DNA of 8,900 bases from an uncultured Oscillospiraceae bacterium (GTDB lineage Bacteria; Bacillota; Clostridia; Oscillospirales; Oscillospiraceae): assembly GCA_900756715.1 (NCBI GenBank), contig CAAELC010000083.1, positions 1 to 8,900 on the forward strand, read 5' to 3'. A model generated the notes under the pieces. The model saw only the letters and a list, made by a program, of their open reading frames with translations, made no database searches and was not told the origin of the DNA. The position numbers and the translations under genes were made by a program. Positions 1 to 6,170 of the stretch are shown here, one piece after another. Numbering within the stretch: the stretch's first letter is position 1; each line of letters begins with the position of its first letter.

Positions 1-109
1 GCTGTCAGTGGCGCTCTGCTTGCTATAACGTGTTTGCGTTTTACTTTTTTGCACCAGCACCGCTAAATTGGGCCTTGACTTTTAATAGTTAGTCTTTCTC
101 TGTTACAAC
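1..109. other. Non-coding left edge of window, downstream part of a possible leftward transcript
   Basis: No credible gene is visible here. Read leftward, it would be the 3' continuation of the transcript starting near 219. It contains a short GACT/AGTC inverted repeat (77-80 with 91-94) and, at 67-75, the sequence ATTGGGCCT, which is the exact complement of 161-169 inside the upstream hairpin. A T-run on the + strand (46-51) has no clear stem before it. The leftward transcript may enter a gene or terminator beyond the window edge. Confidence 0.4.
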
Positions 110-169
110 AACAGGCATTGAACCGCATTCCTCTGCCCGAAGGACAGCCCTGACGGAATGAGGCCCAAT
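67..169. repeat. 9-bp inverted repeat linking hairpin to downstream sequence
   Basis: ATTGGGCCT at 67-75 is the exact reverse complement of AGGCCCAAT at 161-169. In the leftward RNA the distal copy could pair with the 5' arm of the main hairpin stem, using bases that otherwise pair with 116-124. The two folds exclude each other, as in riboswitch or attenuator designs. It may be chance, but the exact match outside the main stem is notable. Confidence 0.4.
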
Positions 170-192
170 GCCTGTTCCCCCGCACCCGGGGG
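110..192 (-). ncRNA. Candidate structured RNA: long imperfect hairpin with UUCG loop
   Basis: On the minus strand, bases 176-155 pair with 131-110 in 21 of 22 positions. An 11-bp perfect stem (AACAGGCATTG with CAATGCCTGTT) is followed by two G-U and two C-G pairs, one mismatch, and a 6-bp stem CATTCC/GGAATG. The apex, 147-133, folds as CUG(U)CC-UUCG-GGCAG, a C(UUCG)G tetraloop; seven bases (154-148) bulge on the 5' side. A second stem, CCCCCG/CGGGGG (192-187 with 182-177), precedes it. The two G-U pairs become A-C mismatches on the other strand, and UUCG becomes a less stable loop, so the minus strand is favoured. That agrees with the promoter just upstream. It could be a cis-regulatory leader, a small RNA or a dispersed palindromic repeat. 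I do not recognise a known family. Structure is seen; function is unknown. Confidence 0.5.
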
Positions 193-225
193 CGCGGGAA
201 GCATATATATGAATCAATATAGCTT

Positions 226-254
226 TTTATAGCACGGATGCGGGAAAATGTCAA
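226..254 (-). promoter_or_regulatory. Near-consensus sigma-70/A promoter reading leftward
   Basis: On the minus strand TTGACA (254-249) is followed by exactly 17 bases and then TATAAA (231-226), 11 of 12 consensus positions with ideal spacing. The start would be near 219, so the transcript would carry both hairpins at 192-110. The ATG of the only overlapping minus-strand reading frame (starting at 254) lies inside the -35 box, so this promoter cannot express that frame from its start. That supports reading the region as non-coding RNA or leader. Confidence 0.65.
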
Positions 255-258
255 GCGG

Positions 259-278
259 CGCGCCCCTGTTGGGGTGCG
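259..278 (+). repeat. 8-bp GC-rich hairpin
   Basis: CGCGCCCC (259-266), loop TGTT, GGGGTGCG (271-278) forms eight continuous pairs on the + strand, one of them G-U. No T-run follows on either side, so it is not a clear intrinsic terminator. It lies between the leftward promoter and the MATE relic and may mark a rearrangement end or an old terminator. Confidence 0.35.
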
Positions 279-298
279 TGAACAAGAGCGTGTTTCTT

Positions 299-394
299 CA
301 CGGCGGCAAACTCCAGCTCCCCGGCAAAGCGGCCAAGGATAAAGGCATCTACGGTGTTATACAGCTGCTGGAGCAGATTGCCCAGCATCAGCGG
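299..394 (-). pseudogene. Relic of a MATE-family efflux transporter (about 32 codons)
   Basis: The minus strand reads PLMLGNLLQQLYNTVDAFIL followed by GRFAGELEFAAV. This matches the conserved first membrane segment of MATE (NorM/DinF-type) multidrug exporters, whose hallmark is LQQLYN.VD..ivGrf.G...laAVG. Homology starts abruptly at about 394, where the opposite strand turns into LysR sequence. It stops at about 299, where the expected Gly after AAV becomes Lys and nothing MATE-like follows. A complete MATE protein has about 450 residues, so this is a small internal-N-terminal scrap and cannot make a transporter. The family assignment rests on motif recognition over a short stretch. The chimeric joint could be a deletion scar or, less likely, an assembly join. 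Confidence 0.6.
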
Positions 395-396
395 CG

Positions 397-1047
397 CAGC
401 TGTCTGCCAGCATCCGGGGGCTGGAGGTGGGCACTGTGACAATCAGAACGGCCTATAGCGCCTTTTATGCTCCGTTGGCCCGACTGATTGCCGCATTTCA
501 CGCCCGGTATCCGGGAATCTCGGTGCGGCTGCATGGGGGCTACAGCACAGAACTGCTTAAGGGCCTTTATGACAGGGAATTGGATTTTTGCCTGATCAGT
601 CGCCGGGAAGGGGAGCATGAATGGCTGCCCGTGTGCCGGGACCAGCTGATGGCGTGGCTGCCTGCCGCACATCCGCTGGCGGCACTGGAGGCCGTGCCGG
701 TCAGTGCCTTTGCGCGGGAACCGTATATTGAGACATACCCCGACAAGGACATTGACAACAGCCGGGCGTTTGCACGCTGCGGGGTTCGGCCGAACCTGCA
801 ATTCGCCACGATGGACTCCCTTGCGACCTACTCCATGGTAGAGGCGGGGCTGGGACTGAGCATGAACAACGCCATCAATGGACGCGCCTTTTCCGGCAGT
901 GTGCGGATGCTGCCCCTTGACCTGCCGCAGACGGTGGAGCTGGGCGTGGCCGTGGGGCGGGAGCTGTCTCCTGCGGCAGAGGTGTTCCGGAAGGAACTGC
1001 AGGCGGCTATCCCCGCTCTGGCAAAGGTGCAGGAGCAGGAAAAATGA
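397..1047 (+). pseudogene. LysR-type transcriptional regulator, DNA-binding domain missing
   Basis: The product reads as a full LysR effector-binding domain (periplasmic-binding-protein type II fold). It begins with the linker-like SASIRGLEVGTVTIRTAYS and continues through HARYPGISVRLHGGYSTELL, DFCLISRREGEH, IETYPDKDIDN, TMDSLATYSMVEAGLGLSMN and VELGVAVGRELSPAAEVF. The only good in-frame start is GTG at 427 (206 codons), with a G-rich stretch just before it. In-frame LysR-like sequence extends upstream to about 397, and the frame is closed by a stop at 340. A normal LysR protein has about 290-300 residues with a winged helix-turn-helix in the first 60; that part and the linker helix are absent, replaced by an antisense MATE scrap. 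It could still be translated as a free sensor domain but could not bind DNA itself. It converges on the next gene, whose stop is 25 bp away. Family is confident; pseudogene status is inferred from the missing domain. Confidence 0.75.
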
Positions 1048-1072
1048 GGGGGGGAATGCCGTGGGGCGGGCG

Positions 1073-2830
1073 TTATGCCTCTGATTCCTCGCGGCGGAGC
1101 ATCCGCCAGAGAGTGGAGCGGTTGATTCCCAGCTGCCGGGCGGCCTTGCTCTGATTGCCATTGGCGCGGTGCAGGGCGATTTCCACCAACTCCCGGGTCA
1201 TCTCCTCCAGAGTGCGTGAGGTATCAAAGACCGGGCCTGCGGCGGTGGGCGGAGGGGATTCCAGCAGCAGCTGGCTACGGACGCTTTCAGCGGAAATATA
1301 GGGACGGTCTGCCAGCAGTGTTACCTGCCGCATAACGCGCTTGAGCTGATCCATATTGCCGGGCCATGGATAGCTTTGCAGCAGCTCCAGCGCCTCGGGA
1401 GCAAGCCCGATGACCTGATGGGCGCTTTCGGCATTGAACTCGCTGAGATACAGACTGCAGAGGGCCGGAATCTCCAGCATACGCTCCCGCAGAGGGGGCA
1501 TCCGCAGCGTCAGGCAGGAACACCGCTGGCGCAGCGCTTGGCAGATGGGGCATTCCTCGGCCTGGGGCGTGTCAGTGACCACGGAAAAGAGGAAGCGTGC
1601 GCTGCTGCCGGCATTGATGTGGCGTACCAGCGCATCGGTCTGCTCCCGGGTCAGGCAGCCGCAGTTTTTAAAGTAGAAGGTGCCCCCGGCATCGTACAGG
1701 GGGGAGTCTGTCCGGGTGAGAAAATTCTGCCAGAACCGGCTGTCGGCCCGGCTGCAATCTACCACGCACAGGGGGTGGTCCCGGTTCAGGCCATTGGCGT
1801 ACAGGGCGTTGGCTGCCCGGTCCTTGTGGGTGCTGATCTCCCCCAGAATCAGAACCGGCGCCCGGGAGGCTGCGTAGCGCTGCAAATTCTGATGAAGGGC
1901 GGAATTGACATATTTTTTGAAGTACTGGGGGGAGATGTCCTCGCAGCTGAGGAAGGAAATTACCTCGTCCCGGACGGTGTCCTCCGGCAGAGGCTCTGCC
2001 TGGAAAAAGAAATAGAGAACCCCGCCCAGCTGCACCTGTTGACAGGAAATTTTCCAGAATTGCTCCTGTATCTTCCGGACCTGTACGCTGCCTGTCTCCT
2101 GCTCCGTCTGAGATGCCTGCTTCTGCATCAGCTTGCGCAGACGGGGGTTGCGTGCCAGAGTAGAGCTTTCCCAGAAAACGGTCATATCCTCCTGCAAAAC
2201 TGCCAACTCCCACTGGCGCTGACGGGCCTGCCGCTCCAGCAGTGTGTCCCGTACGCGGACCGCCGCCAACAGCTGGTGCAGCTGCAGGGCCTGACGAATA
2301 GCATTTTCAAGGCTTTCCACCCCGGAGGTAATCAGGATGGCATCCAGCGAGCAGTGCCTTGCATACTGCGTGGCAGCTACATCGCCGATGATGAGGGTGA
2401 CGCCTTGCCGGATAAGGGTATCCACCGTTTTTTCCAGTGGGTCGCTCTGAGAGATGGAGTAGACCGGCACATCATATTGCAGTACGCTGCATAGCATCGT
2501 AGCCACCCGGGCAATGTTGGGATAGGCCACCAGAGCATAACCACCGGTGTAACTTTCCGCCAGCTTTAAAGACGACAGCACATCATAGCTGGACAGCTGA
2601 ATTTCTACCACCGGGATGGACATAACCGTCCGCAATATTTCCGCCGTACCGCCGCGGGAGAGGACAATGTCATATTCCTGCTCGTCAATTTCCTGCACCA
2701 GCCGGGCGCCTTCGCTGAGGTCGCCTACCATCACCGTCAGACGGATCTGAGGGCGGTTTTTGCAGATGCTGAGGAGGATGCTTTTCATGCTTTCATAGGG
2801 GGCAATCGCTAAAATCCTGCAGGGAATCAT
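1073..2830 (-). CDS. PrpR-type transcriptional regulator with degenerate AAA+ domain and Fis HTH
   Basis: Likely cytoplasmic regulator of the divergent catabolic operon, 585 residues from the chosen ATG. A GTG four codons upstream (2842) is possible, but AGGTGG at 2844-2839 sits ideally for ATG 2830. Residues about 6-186 resemble the PrpR N-terminal sensor domain (DIVLSRGGTAEIL; VVEIQLSSYDVL; LIIGDVAAT), which in relatives senses small organic acids. Residues about 190-235 look helical. Residues about 325-520 are the sigma-54-activator AAA+ fold, but decayed. The Walker A position reads GEISTHKD instead of GExGxGKE. Walker B reads GGTFYFKN instead of GGTLFLDE. No GAFTGA loop is present, and the spacing between the two motifs is about a dozen residues shorter than usual. 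RMPPLRER and YPWPGNMDQL are kept. A Fis-type helix-turn-helix ends the protein (NGNQSKAARQLGINRSTLW, about 557-575). I infer DNA binding and effector sensing without ATP-driven sigma-54 activation. Family is confident; the target is inferred from divergence. Confidence 0.85.
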   Translation of the reverse strand: MIPCRILAIAPYESMKSILLSICKNRPQIRLTVMVGDLSEGARLVQEIDEQEYDIVLSRGGTAEILRTVMSIPVVEIQLSSYDVLSSLKLAESYTGGYALVAYPNIARVATMLCSVLQYDVPVYSISQSDPLEKTVDTLIRQGVTLIIGDVAATQYARHCSLDAILITSGVESLENAIRQALQLHQLLAAVRVRDTLLERQARQRQWELAVLQEDMTVFWESSTLARNPRLRKLMQKQASQTEQETGSVQVRKIQEQFWKISCQQVQLGGVLYFFFQAEPLPEDTVRDEVISFLSCEDISPQYFKKYVNSALHQNLQRYAASRAPVLILGEISTHKDRAANALYANGLNRDHPLCVVDCSRADSRFWQNFLTRTDSPLYDAGGTFYFKNCGCLTREQTDALVRHINAGSSARFLFSVVTDTPQAEECPICQALRQRCSCLTLRMPPLRERMLEIPALCSLYLSEFNAESAHQVIGLAPEALELLQSYPWPGNMDQLKRVMRQVTLLADRPYISAESVRSQLLLESPPPTAAGPVFDTSRTLEEMTRELVEIALHRANGNQSKAARQLGINRSTLWRMLRREESEA

Positions 2831-2838
2831 TCTATTCA

Positions 2839-2844
2839 CCACCT
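2839..2844 (-). promoter_or_regulatory. Ribosome binding site that decides the regulator start
   Basis: AGGTGG on the minus strand lies 8 bases before ATG 2830. It overlaps the alternative GTG at 2842, which has no comparable site of its own, so the ATG is preferred. Confidence 0.55.
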
Positions 2845-2883
2845 GTTTAAATTTGCAATAGGTATTCGGCTTTGTTCAACATA

Positions 2884-2912
2884 ATTTTACAATAATTTGA
2901 TTTAAGTTGCAA
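2884..2912 (-). promoter_or_regulatory. Probable promoter of the PrpR-like regulator
   Basis: Minus strand: TTGCAA (2912-2907), exactly 17 bases, TAAAAT (2889-2884), giving a start near 2877 and a leader of about 47 bases. The -35 box is embedded in the palindrome at 2904-2922, so a protein bound there would block this promoter. Autorepression by the regulator is a natural inference. Confidence 0.5.
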
Positions 2913-2922
2913 TATGCAACTT
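2904..2922. promoter_or_regulatory. Palindromic operator candidate in the divergent spacer
   Basis: AAGTTGCA-ATA-TGCAACTT is a perfect 8-bp inverted repeat with a 3-bp centre. Similar half-sites recur in the same spacer: TTGCAATA at 2853-2860 and TGCAAC at 2990-2995. Fis-type helix-turn-helix domains of the PrpR/NtrC group bind such dyads as dimers. It overlaps the -35 box of the regulator promoter and lies about 60 bases before the tentative operon start, a common activator position. Binding by the adjacent regulator is inferred. Confidence 0.55.
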
Positions 2923-2940
2923 ATTTTTTTGCTTTCAAGG

Positions 2941-2969
2941 TTGTTTTACAGAGAAAGCTATGGTAGAAA
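2941..2969 (+). promoter_or_regulatory. Weak candidate promoter for the catabolic operon
   Basis: TTGTTT (2941-2946), 17 bases, TAGAAA (2964-2969) is the best-spaced + strand pair I find before the first operon gene. Both boxes are poor, as expected for an activator-dependent promoter. The start would be near 2976, about 48 bases before ATG 3024. No convincing intrinsic terminator or riboswitch fold is visible between it and the gene. Confidence 0.3.
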
Positions 2970-3023
2970 TGAGTCAAACAGATAAAAAATGCAACATGGA
3001 AACCATGAGGAGGCATTCGCAAT

Positions 3024-3917
3024 ATGGAGATTAAGGGCATCATTGCCGCCATGGCCACGGCCATGCATGATGACGGCAGCATCAACGAGCAGGAGATTCG
3101 CCGACAGGTCAACCGGCACATTGCCGCAGGCGCGGATGGCGTGTTCTGTCTGGGAACCAACGGAGAGTTTTATATTCTCAGCGCAGAGGAGAAAAAGCAG
3201 GTCATGCGCATCTGTGTGGATGAAGCACGGGGCCGGGTGCCCATCTATGCCGGAACCGGCTGTGTGGGAACGCAGGATACCATTGACCTGTCCCTTGCAG
3301 CGCAGGAGATTGGCGTGGATGTGCTGTCCATTATCACCCCTTATTTTGCAGCACTGAATCAGGAAGAACTATACCGCCACTATGCAGATATTGCCTCAGC
3401 AGTGAGCTTGCCCATCGTGATGTACAACATCCCCATGCGCACCGGCTGCGCCATCGAGCCGGAAACCGTTTCCCGGCTGGCAAAGGACTTTCCCAATATC
3501 CGGGGTGTGAAGGATTCCAGCGGGAAATTTGAGAACATTTTAGCTTATATTCATGGCACGGACCCGAAGACCTTTTCCGTGCTTTCCGGCAATGACGCGC
3601 TGATTCTGAAGACGCTGGAAAACGGCGGCAAGGGGGGAATCACCGCTGTGGCCAACATCCTGCCGGAGATGATGGTGAGCATTTACCGAAACTGGGAGAA
3701 GGGCGATCTGGCTGCTGCGGAAGCGGCCCAGCAGGGAATTCAGCCCATCCGGGACTGCTTCAAGTACGGAAATCCCAATTCCATCGTCAAGCGGGCCGCC
3801 AATCTGATCGGTCAGCCCCTTGGCCCATGCCGCAAGCCCTTCGGCATGGTCAGTGAGGAAACCGACAGGGCAATTCTGGAGACGATTGACCGCTATTATG
3901 CGGCTTACAAACGCTGA
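3024..3917 (+). CDS. DapA-family (dihydrodipicolinate synthase-like) lyase/aldolase
   Basis: 297-residue class I (Schiff-base) aldolase, an (alpha/beta)8 barrel of usual family length (about 290-300). Visible residues: GTNGE at 44-48 (the carboxylate-binding loop, GTTGE in true DapA), TPYF at 105-108 with Tyr107, YNIPMRTG at 134-141 with catalytic Tyr134 and Arg139, and the Schiff-base lysine Lys163 in GVKDSSG. All catalytic parts are intact. Family members use pyruvate or a 2-oxo acid as the imine partner and either join or cleave it from an aldehyde, or dehydrate sugar acids. The operon context with a sugar-acid kinase argues for catabolism, not lysine synthesis, for example cleavage of a 2-oxo-3-deoxy or 4-hydroxy-2-oxo acid to pyruvate and an aldehyde. 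That is inference. The start is set by GAGGAGG at 3007-3013. It is the first gene of the operon; the next gene follows after 17 bp. A housekeeping dapA is possible but unlikely here. Confidence 0.85.
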   Translation: MEIKGIIAAMATAMHDDGSINEQEIRRQVNRHIAAGADGVFCLGTNGEFYILSAEEKKQVMRICVDEARGRVPIYAGTGCVGTQDTIDLSLAAQEIGVDVLSIITPYFAALNQEELYRHYADIASAVSLPIVMYNIPMRTGCAIEPETVSRLAKDFPNIRGVKDSSGKFENILAYIHGTDPKTFSVLSGNDALILKTLENGGKGGITAVANILPEMMVSIYRNWEKGDLAAAEAAQQGIQPIRDCFKYGNPNSIVKRAANLIGQPLGPCRKPFGMVSEETDRAILETIDRYYAAYKR

Positions 3918-3934
3918 AAAAGGAGAGAGAAGAT

Positions 3935-5080
3935 ATGATTTGCTCCCTGAAGCTGCCGGTATGCACCCATTTGGGAGAGGGCAGTGTGAAAACCGTCCCG
4001 GAGATCATTCGCCGGGAAAACGCAAAAAAAGTGGTGGTGTTCACCGACAAGGGTGTGCGCCAATCCGGCGTGTGTGATGTGCTGCTGAGAGAGCTGGACG
4101 GAATTTCCTATGAGGTACTGGATGACATCCCCCGGGAGCCCAGCTATCTGGATGTGGAAAAGATTGCACGGCAGCTGGAGGACATGGCCTGCGACCTGAT
4201 TGTGGCCATCGGCGGCGGCAGTGTGATGGACACAGCTAAGCTGTGCTCTATTCTCAAGGGTGCGCCCTACACCATCCGGGATTTGCTGCAGAATCCCGCG
4301 CAGGGGCGCAAACAGGTGAGAACAGTGTTCCTGCCTACCACCTGCGGCACGGGCTCAGAGGCGACCTGCAACGCCATTGTGGCCATCCCCGAGGAGAGTG
4401 TGAAAAAAGGAATTGTCAACGACGCAATGATTCCGGATTACGCCGTGCTGGACCCTCTGACCATCCGCCGGCTGCCGAAGGCTATTGTGGCCGCCACCGG
4501 CGTGGATGCACTGGCCCATGTGGTGGAGTGCTATACCTCCCTGAAGGCTACTGAGTTCAGCAATATGTTTGCCCTGACCGGCGCAAAGCTGATTTTTGAA
4601 AATCTGGTGCGGGCCTATGAGAACCCGGAGGATATGGAGGCGAAGACAGCCATGATGCTGGGCGCCTTTTATGGCGGCGTAGCCATCACCGCCAGCGGCA
4701 CCACTGCCGTGCATGCGCTGAGCTATCCGCTGGGCGGCAAATTCCACATCGCCCACGGCGTGTCCAACGCGATTCTGTTTGCGCCGGTGATGCGCTGCAA
4801 CCGCCCGGCCTGCGAGAAAGAACTGGCCCGGCTGTGCGATGCCGTATTCCCCGACTTCGCCGGCAAAACGGACGAGGAAAAGTCCCTGCGCGTGATTGAT
4901 GCCATTGAGGAGATCATCCGGCGCACGGATATTCCCACCGATCTCAAGCCCTATGGCGTGCAGCCGTCGGATCTTGATTTTCTGGTCACTTCCGGCAGTC
5001 AGCAGCGCCGTCTGCTGGACAACAACCGCAAGGACCTGACACTGGAGGAGATCCGGGCCATTTACCAGAGCGTTCTGTGA
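3935..5080 (+). CDS. Iron-containing (group III) alcohol dehydrogenase
   Basis: 381 residues, the normal size for the Fe-ADH family (FucO/DhaT/GbsB relatives). It is a cytoplasmic NAD(P)-dependent dehydrogenase that interconverts alcohols and aldehydes or hydroxy acids and oxo acids. The N-terminal dinucleotide-binding domain carries GGGSVMDTAK at 93-102 and PTTCGTGSEAT at 134-144. The metal ligands expected for the family are present: Asp191 and His195 in GVDALAHVVE, His260 in AVHALSYPLGG and His274 in HIAHGVSNA. The C-terminal NNRKDLTLEEIRAIYQ matches the usual NPR...iY ending. The start is supported by AGGAG at 3921-3925. Two roles fit the operon: reducing the aldehyde released by the upstream aldolase (as FucO reduces lactaldehyde or glycolaldehyde), or oxidising the hydroxy acid substrate before the kinase step. 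The sequence does not decide between them. Family is certain; substrate is unknown. Confidence 0.88.
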   Translation: MICSLKLPVCTHLGEGSVKTVPEIIRRENAKKVVVFTDKGVRQSGVCDVLLRELDGISYEVLDDIPREPSYLDVEKIARQLEDMACDLIVAIGGGSVMDTAKLCSILKGAPYTIRDLLQNPAQGRKQVRTVFLPTTCGTGSEATCNAIVAIPEESVKKGIVNDAMIPDYAVLDPLTIRRLPKAIVAATGVDALAHVVECYTSLKATEFSNMFALTGAKLIFENLVRAYENPEDMEAKTAMMLGAFYGGVAITASGTTAVHALSYPLGGKFHIAHGVSNAILFAPVMRCNRPACEKELARLCDAVFPDFAGKTDEEKSLRVIDAIEEIIRRTDIPTDLKPYGVQPSDLDFLVTSGSQQRRLLDNNRKDLTLEEIRAIYQSVL

Positions 5081-5111
5081 AGAATCTGAAAAAGGCAAAA
5101 GGAGGAACTAT

Positions 5112-6161
5112 ATGAACCGTCCGATTCTGGGAATTACCATGGGCGATCCCGCCGGCTGTGGGCCGGAGATTACCGTCCGCGCCCTGTCTGATGCCAGCGT
5201 GTATCAGCGCTGCCGGCCGCTGGTGGTGGGCGACATAAAATGCATCCGCGATGCGCTGCGGGTGACGAACCACGAGGAACTGAAGCTGCATCAGGTGGAA
5301 AAGCCGAGCCAGGGGCTGTATGAATTCGGCACCATTGATGTGCTGCATCTGGAGCTGGTGGACTGGGACAGATTTTCTTATGGAAAGGTGGACCCCATGT
5401 GCGGCAACGCAGCCTTTGAATGCGTGAAGAAGGTGATTGAACTGGCCATGGCCGGTGAGGTGGACGCCACTGTGACAAATGCCCTGAACAAGGAGGCAAT
5501 GAATCTGGCAGGCCACCACTTCAACGGCCATACGGAGATTTACGCCCATTACACCGGAACCGACAAATACACCATGATGCTGGCCCACGACGAGCTGCGG
5601 GTGGTGCATGTTTCCACCCATGTGTCATTGCGGCAGGCCTGCGATCTGGTGAAGAAGGAGCGGGTGCTGGATGTGATCCGCATTGCCCACAAGGCTTGCC
5701 TGGAGCTGGGAATCGAAAACCCCAAGGTGGGTGTGTGCGGCCTGAACCCCCATGCGGGCGAGGACGGCATGTTCGGCCGGGAGGAAATTGAGGAGATTAC
5801 CCCCGCCATTGAGCAGGCGAAAGCCGAGGGCATTCAGGCGCTGGGGCCGATTCCGCCGGACACCGCCTTTTCCAAGGCGCTGGGCGGCTGGTATGACATC
5901 GTGGTGTGCATGTACCACGATCAGGGGCACATCCCGCTGAAGGTGGTCGGATTTGTGTATAACAAGGAACTGGGCCGCTGGGACGCGGTGGCTGGCGTGA
6001 ATGTGACGCTGGGGCTGCCGATCATCCGGGCCAGCGTGGACCACGGCACCGCCTTCGGCCACGCGGGAACGGGCGTTGCCAACGAACTGAGCCTTGTAAA
6101 CGCCATGGACTACGCTATTCGCATGGCGAACGCCAAAAAGGCAGCCGCTGCCGGGAAATGA
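5112..6161 (+). CDS. pdxA2: PdxA2-like 4-phospho-hydroxyacid dehydrogenase (PdxA family)
   Basis: 349 residues; the PdxA family binds a divalent metal and NAD(P), oxidises a 3-hydroxyl of a 4-phosphorylated four-carbon acid and decarboxylates it. Motifs: ITMGDPAGCGPE (8-19), GHTE (139-142), metal-ligand histidines His170 (STHVS), His214 (GLNPHAGE) and His269 (MYHDQGHIPLK), Lys277, and ASVDHGTAFGHAGTG (307-321). The HDQGHIPLK form and the GFVYNKELGRWDAVAGVN stretch differ from biosynthetic PdxA (HDQGLPVLK in E. coli, from memory). They fit the catabolic branch that turns D-threonate 4-phosphate or D-erythronate 4-phosphate into dihydroxyacetone phosphate and CO2. The next gene, 9 bp downstream, is a DUF1537 kinase, the established partner that makes such 4-phosphates. 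The start is fixed by AAGGAGG at 5099-5105. A vitamin B6 biosynthetic role (4-phosphohydroxy-L-threonine) cannot be wholly excluded, but no other B6 gene is present. Confidence 0.85.
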   Translation: MNRPILGITMGDPAGCGPEITVRALSDASVYQRCRPLVVGDIKCIRDALRVTNHEELKLHQVEKPSQGLYEFGTIDVLHLELVDWDRFSYGKVDPMCGNAAFECVKKVIELAMAGEVDATVTNALNKEAMNLAGHHFNGHTEIYAHYTGTDKYTMMLAHDELRVVHVSTHVSLRQACDLVKKERVLDVIRIAHKACLELGIENPKVGVCGLNPHAGEDGMFGREEIEEITPAIEQAKAEGIQALGPIPPDTAFSKALGGWYDIVVCMYHDQGHIPLKVVGFVYNKELGRWDAVAGVNVTLGLPIIRASVDHGTAFGHAGTGVANELSLVNAMDYAIRMANAKKAAAAGK

Positions 6162-6170
6162 GGCCGGAAT

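Noticed and set aside
63..254. 63-codon minus-strand reading frame over the hairpin region
   Set aside because: Its ATG lies within the -35 box of the promoter, it has no ribosome site, and the RNA secondary structure explains the sequence better than coding does.
1093..1107. GGCGGA-GCA-TCCGCC hairpin as a terminator between the convergent genes
   Set aside because: It lies inside the regulator's coding end (the recognition-helix region), no T-run follows on either strand, and the pattern is explained by Arg codons.
1376..2494. 372-codon + strand frame opposite the PrpR-like gene
   Set aside because: A long shadow frame of a GC-biased gene. It shows no recognisable domain, while the minus strand gives clear PrpR/AAA/HTH motifs.
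2990..3005. Leftward sigma-54-like -24/-12 element (TGGTTTC-CATG-TTGCA, GG-N10-GC)
   Set aside because: A single partial match pointing toward the regulator, about 150 bp from its start, and overlapping a simple CATGG/CCATG repeat. The regulator lacks the sigma-54 contact loop, and a good sigma-70 promoter exists at 2884-2912.
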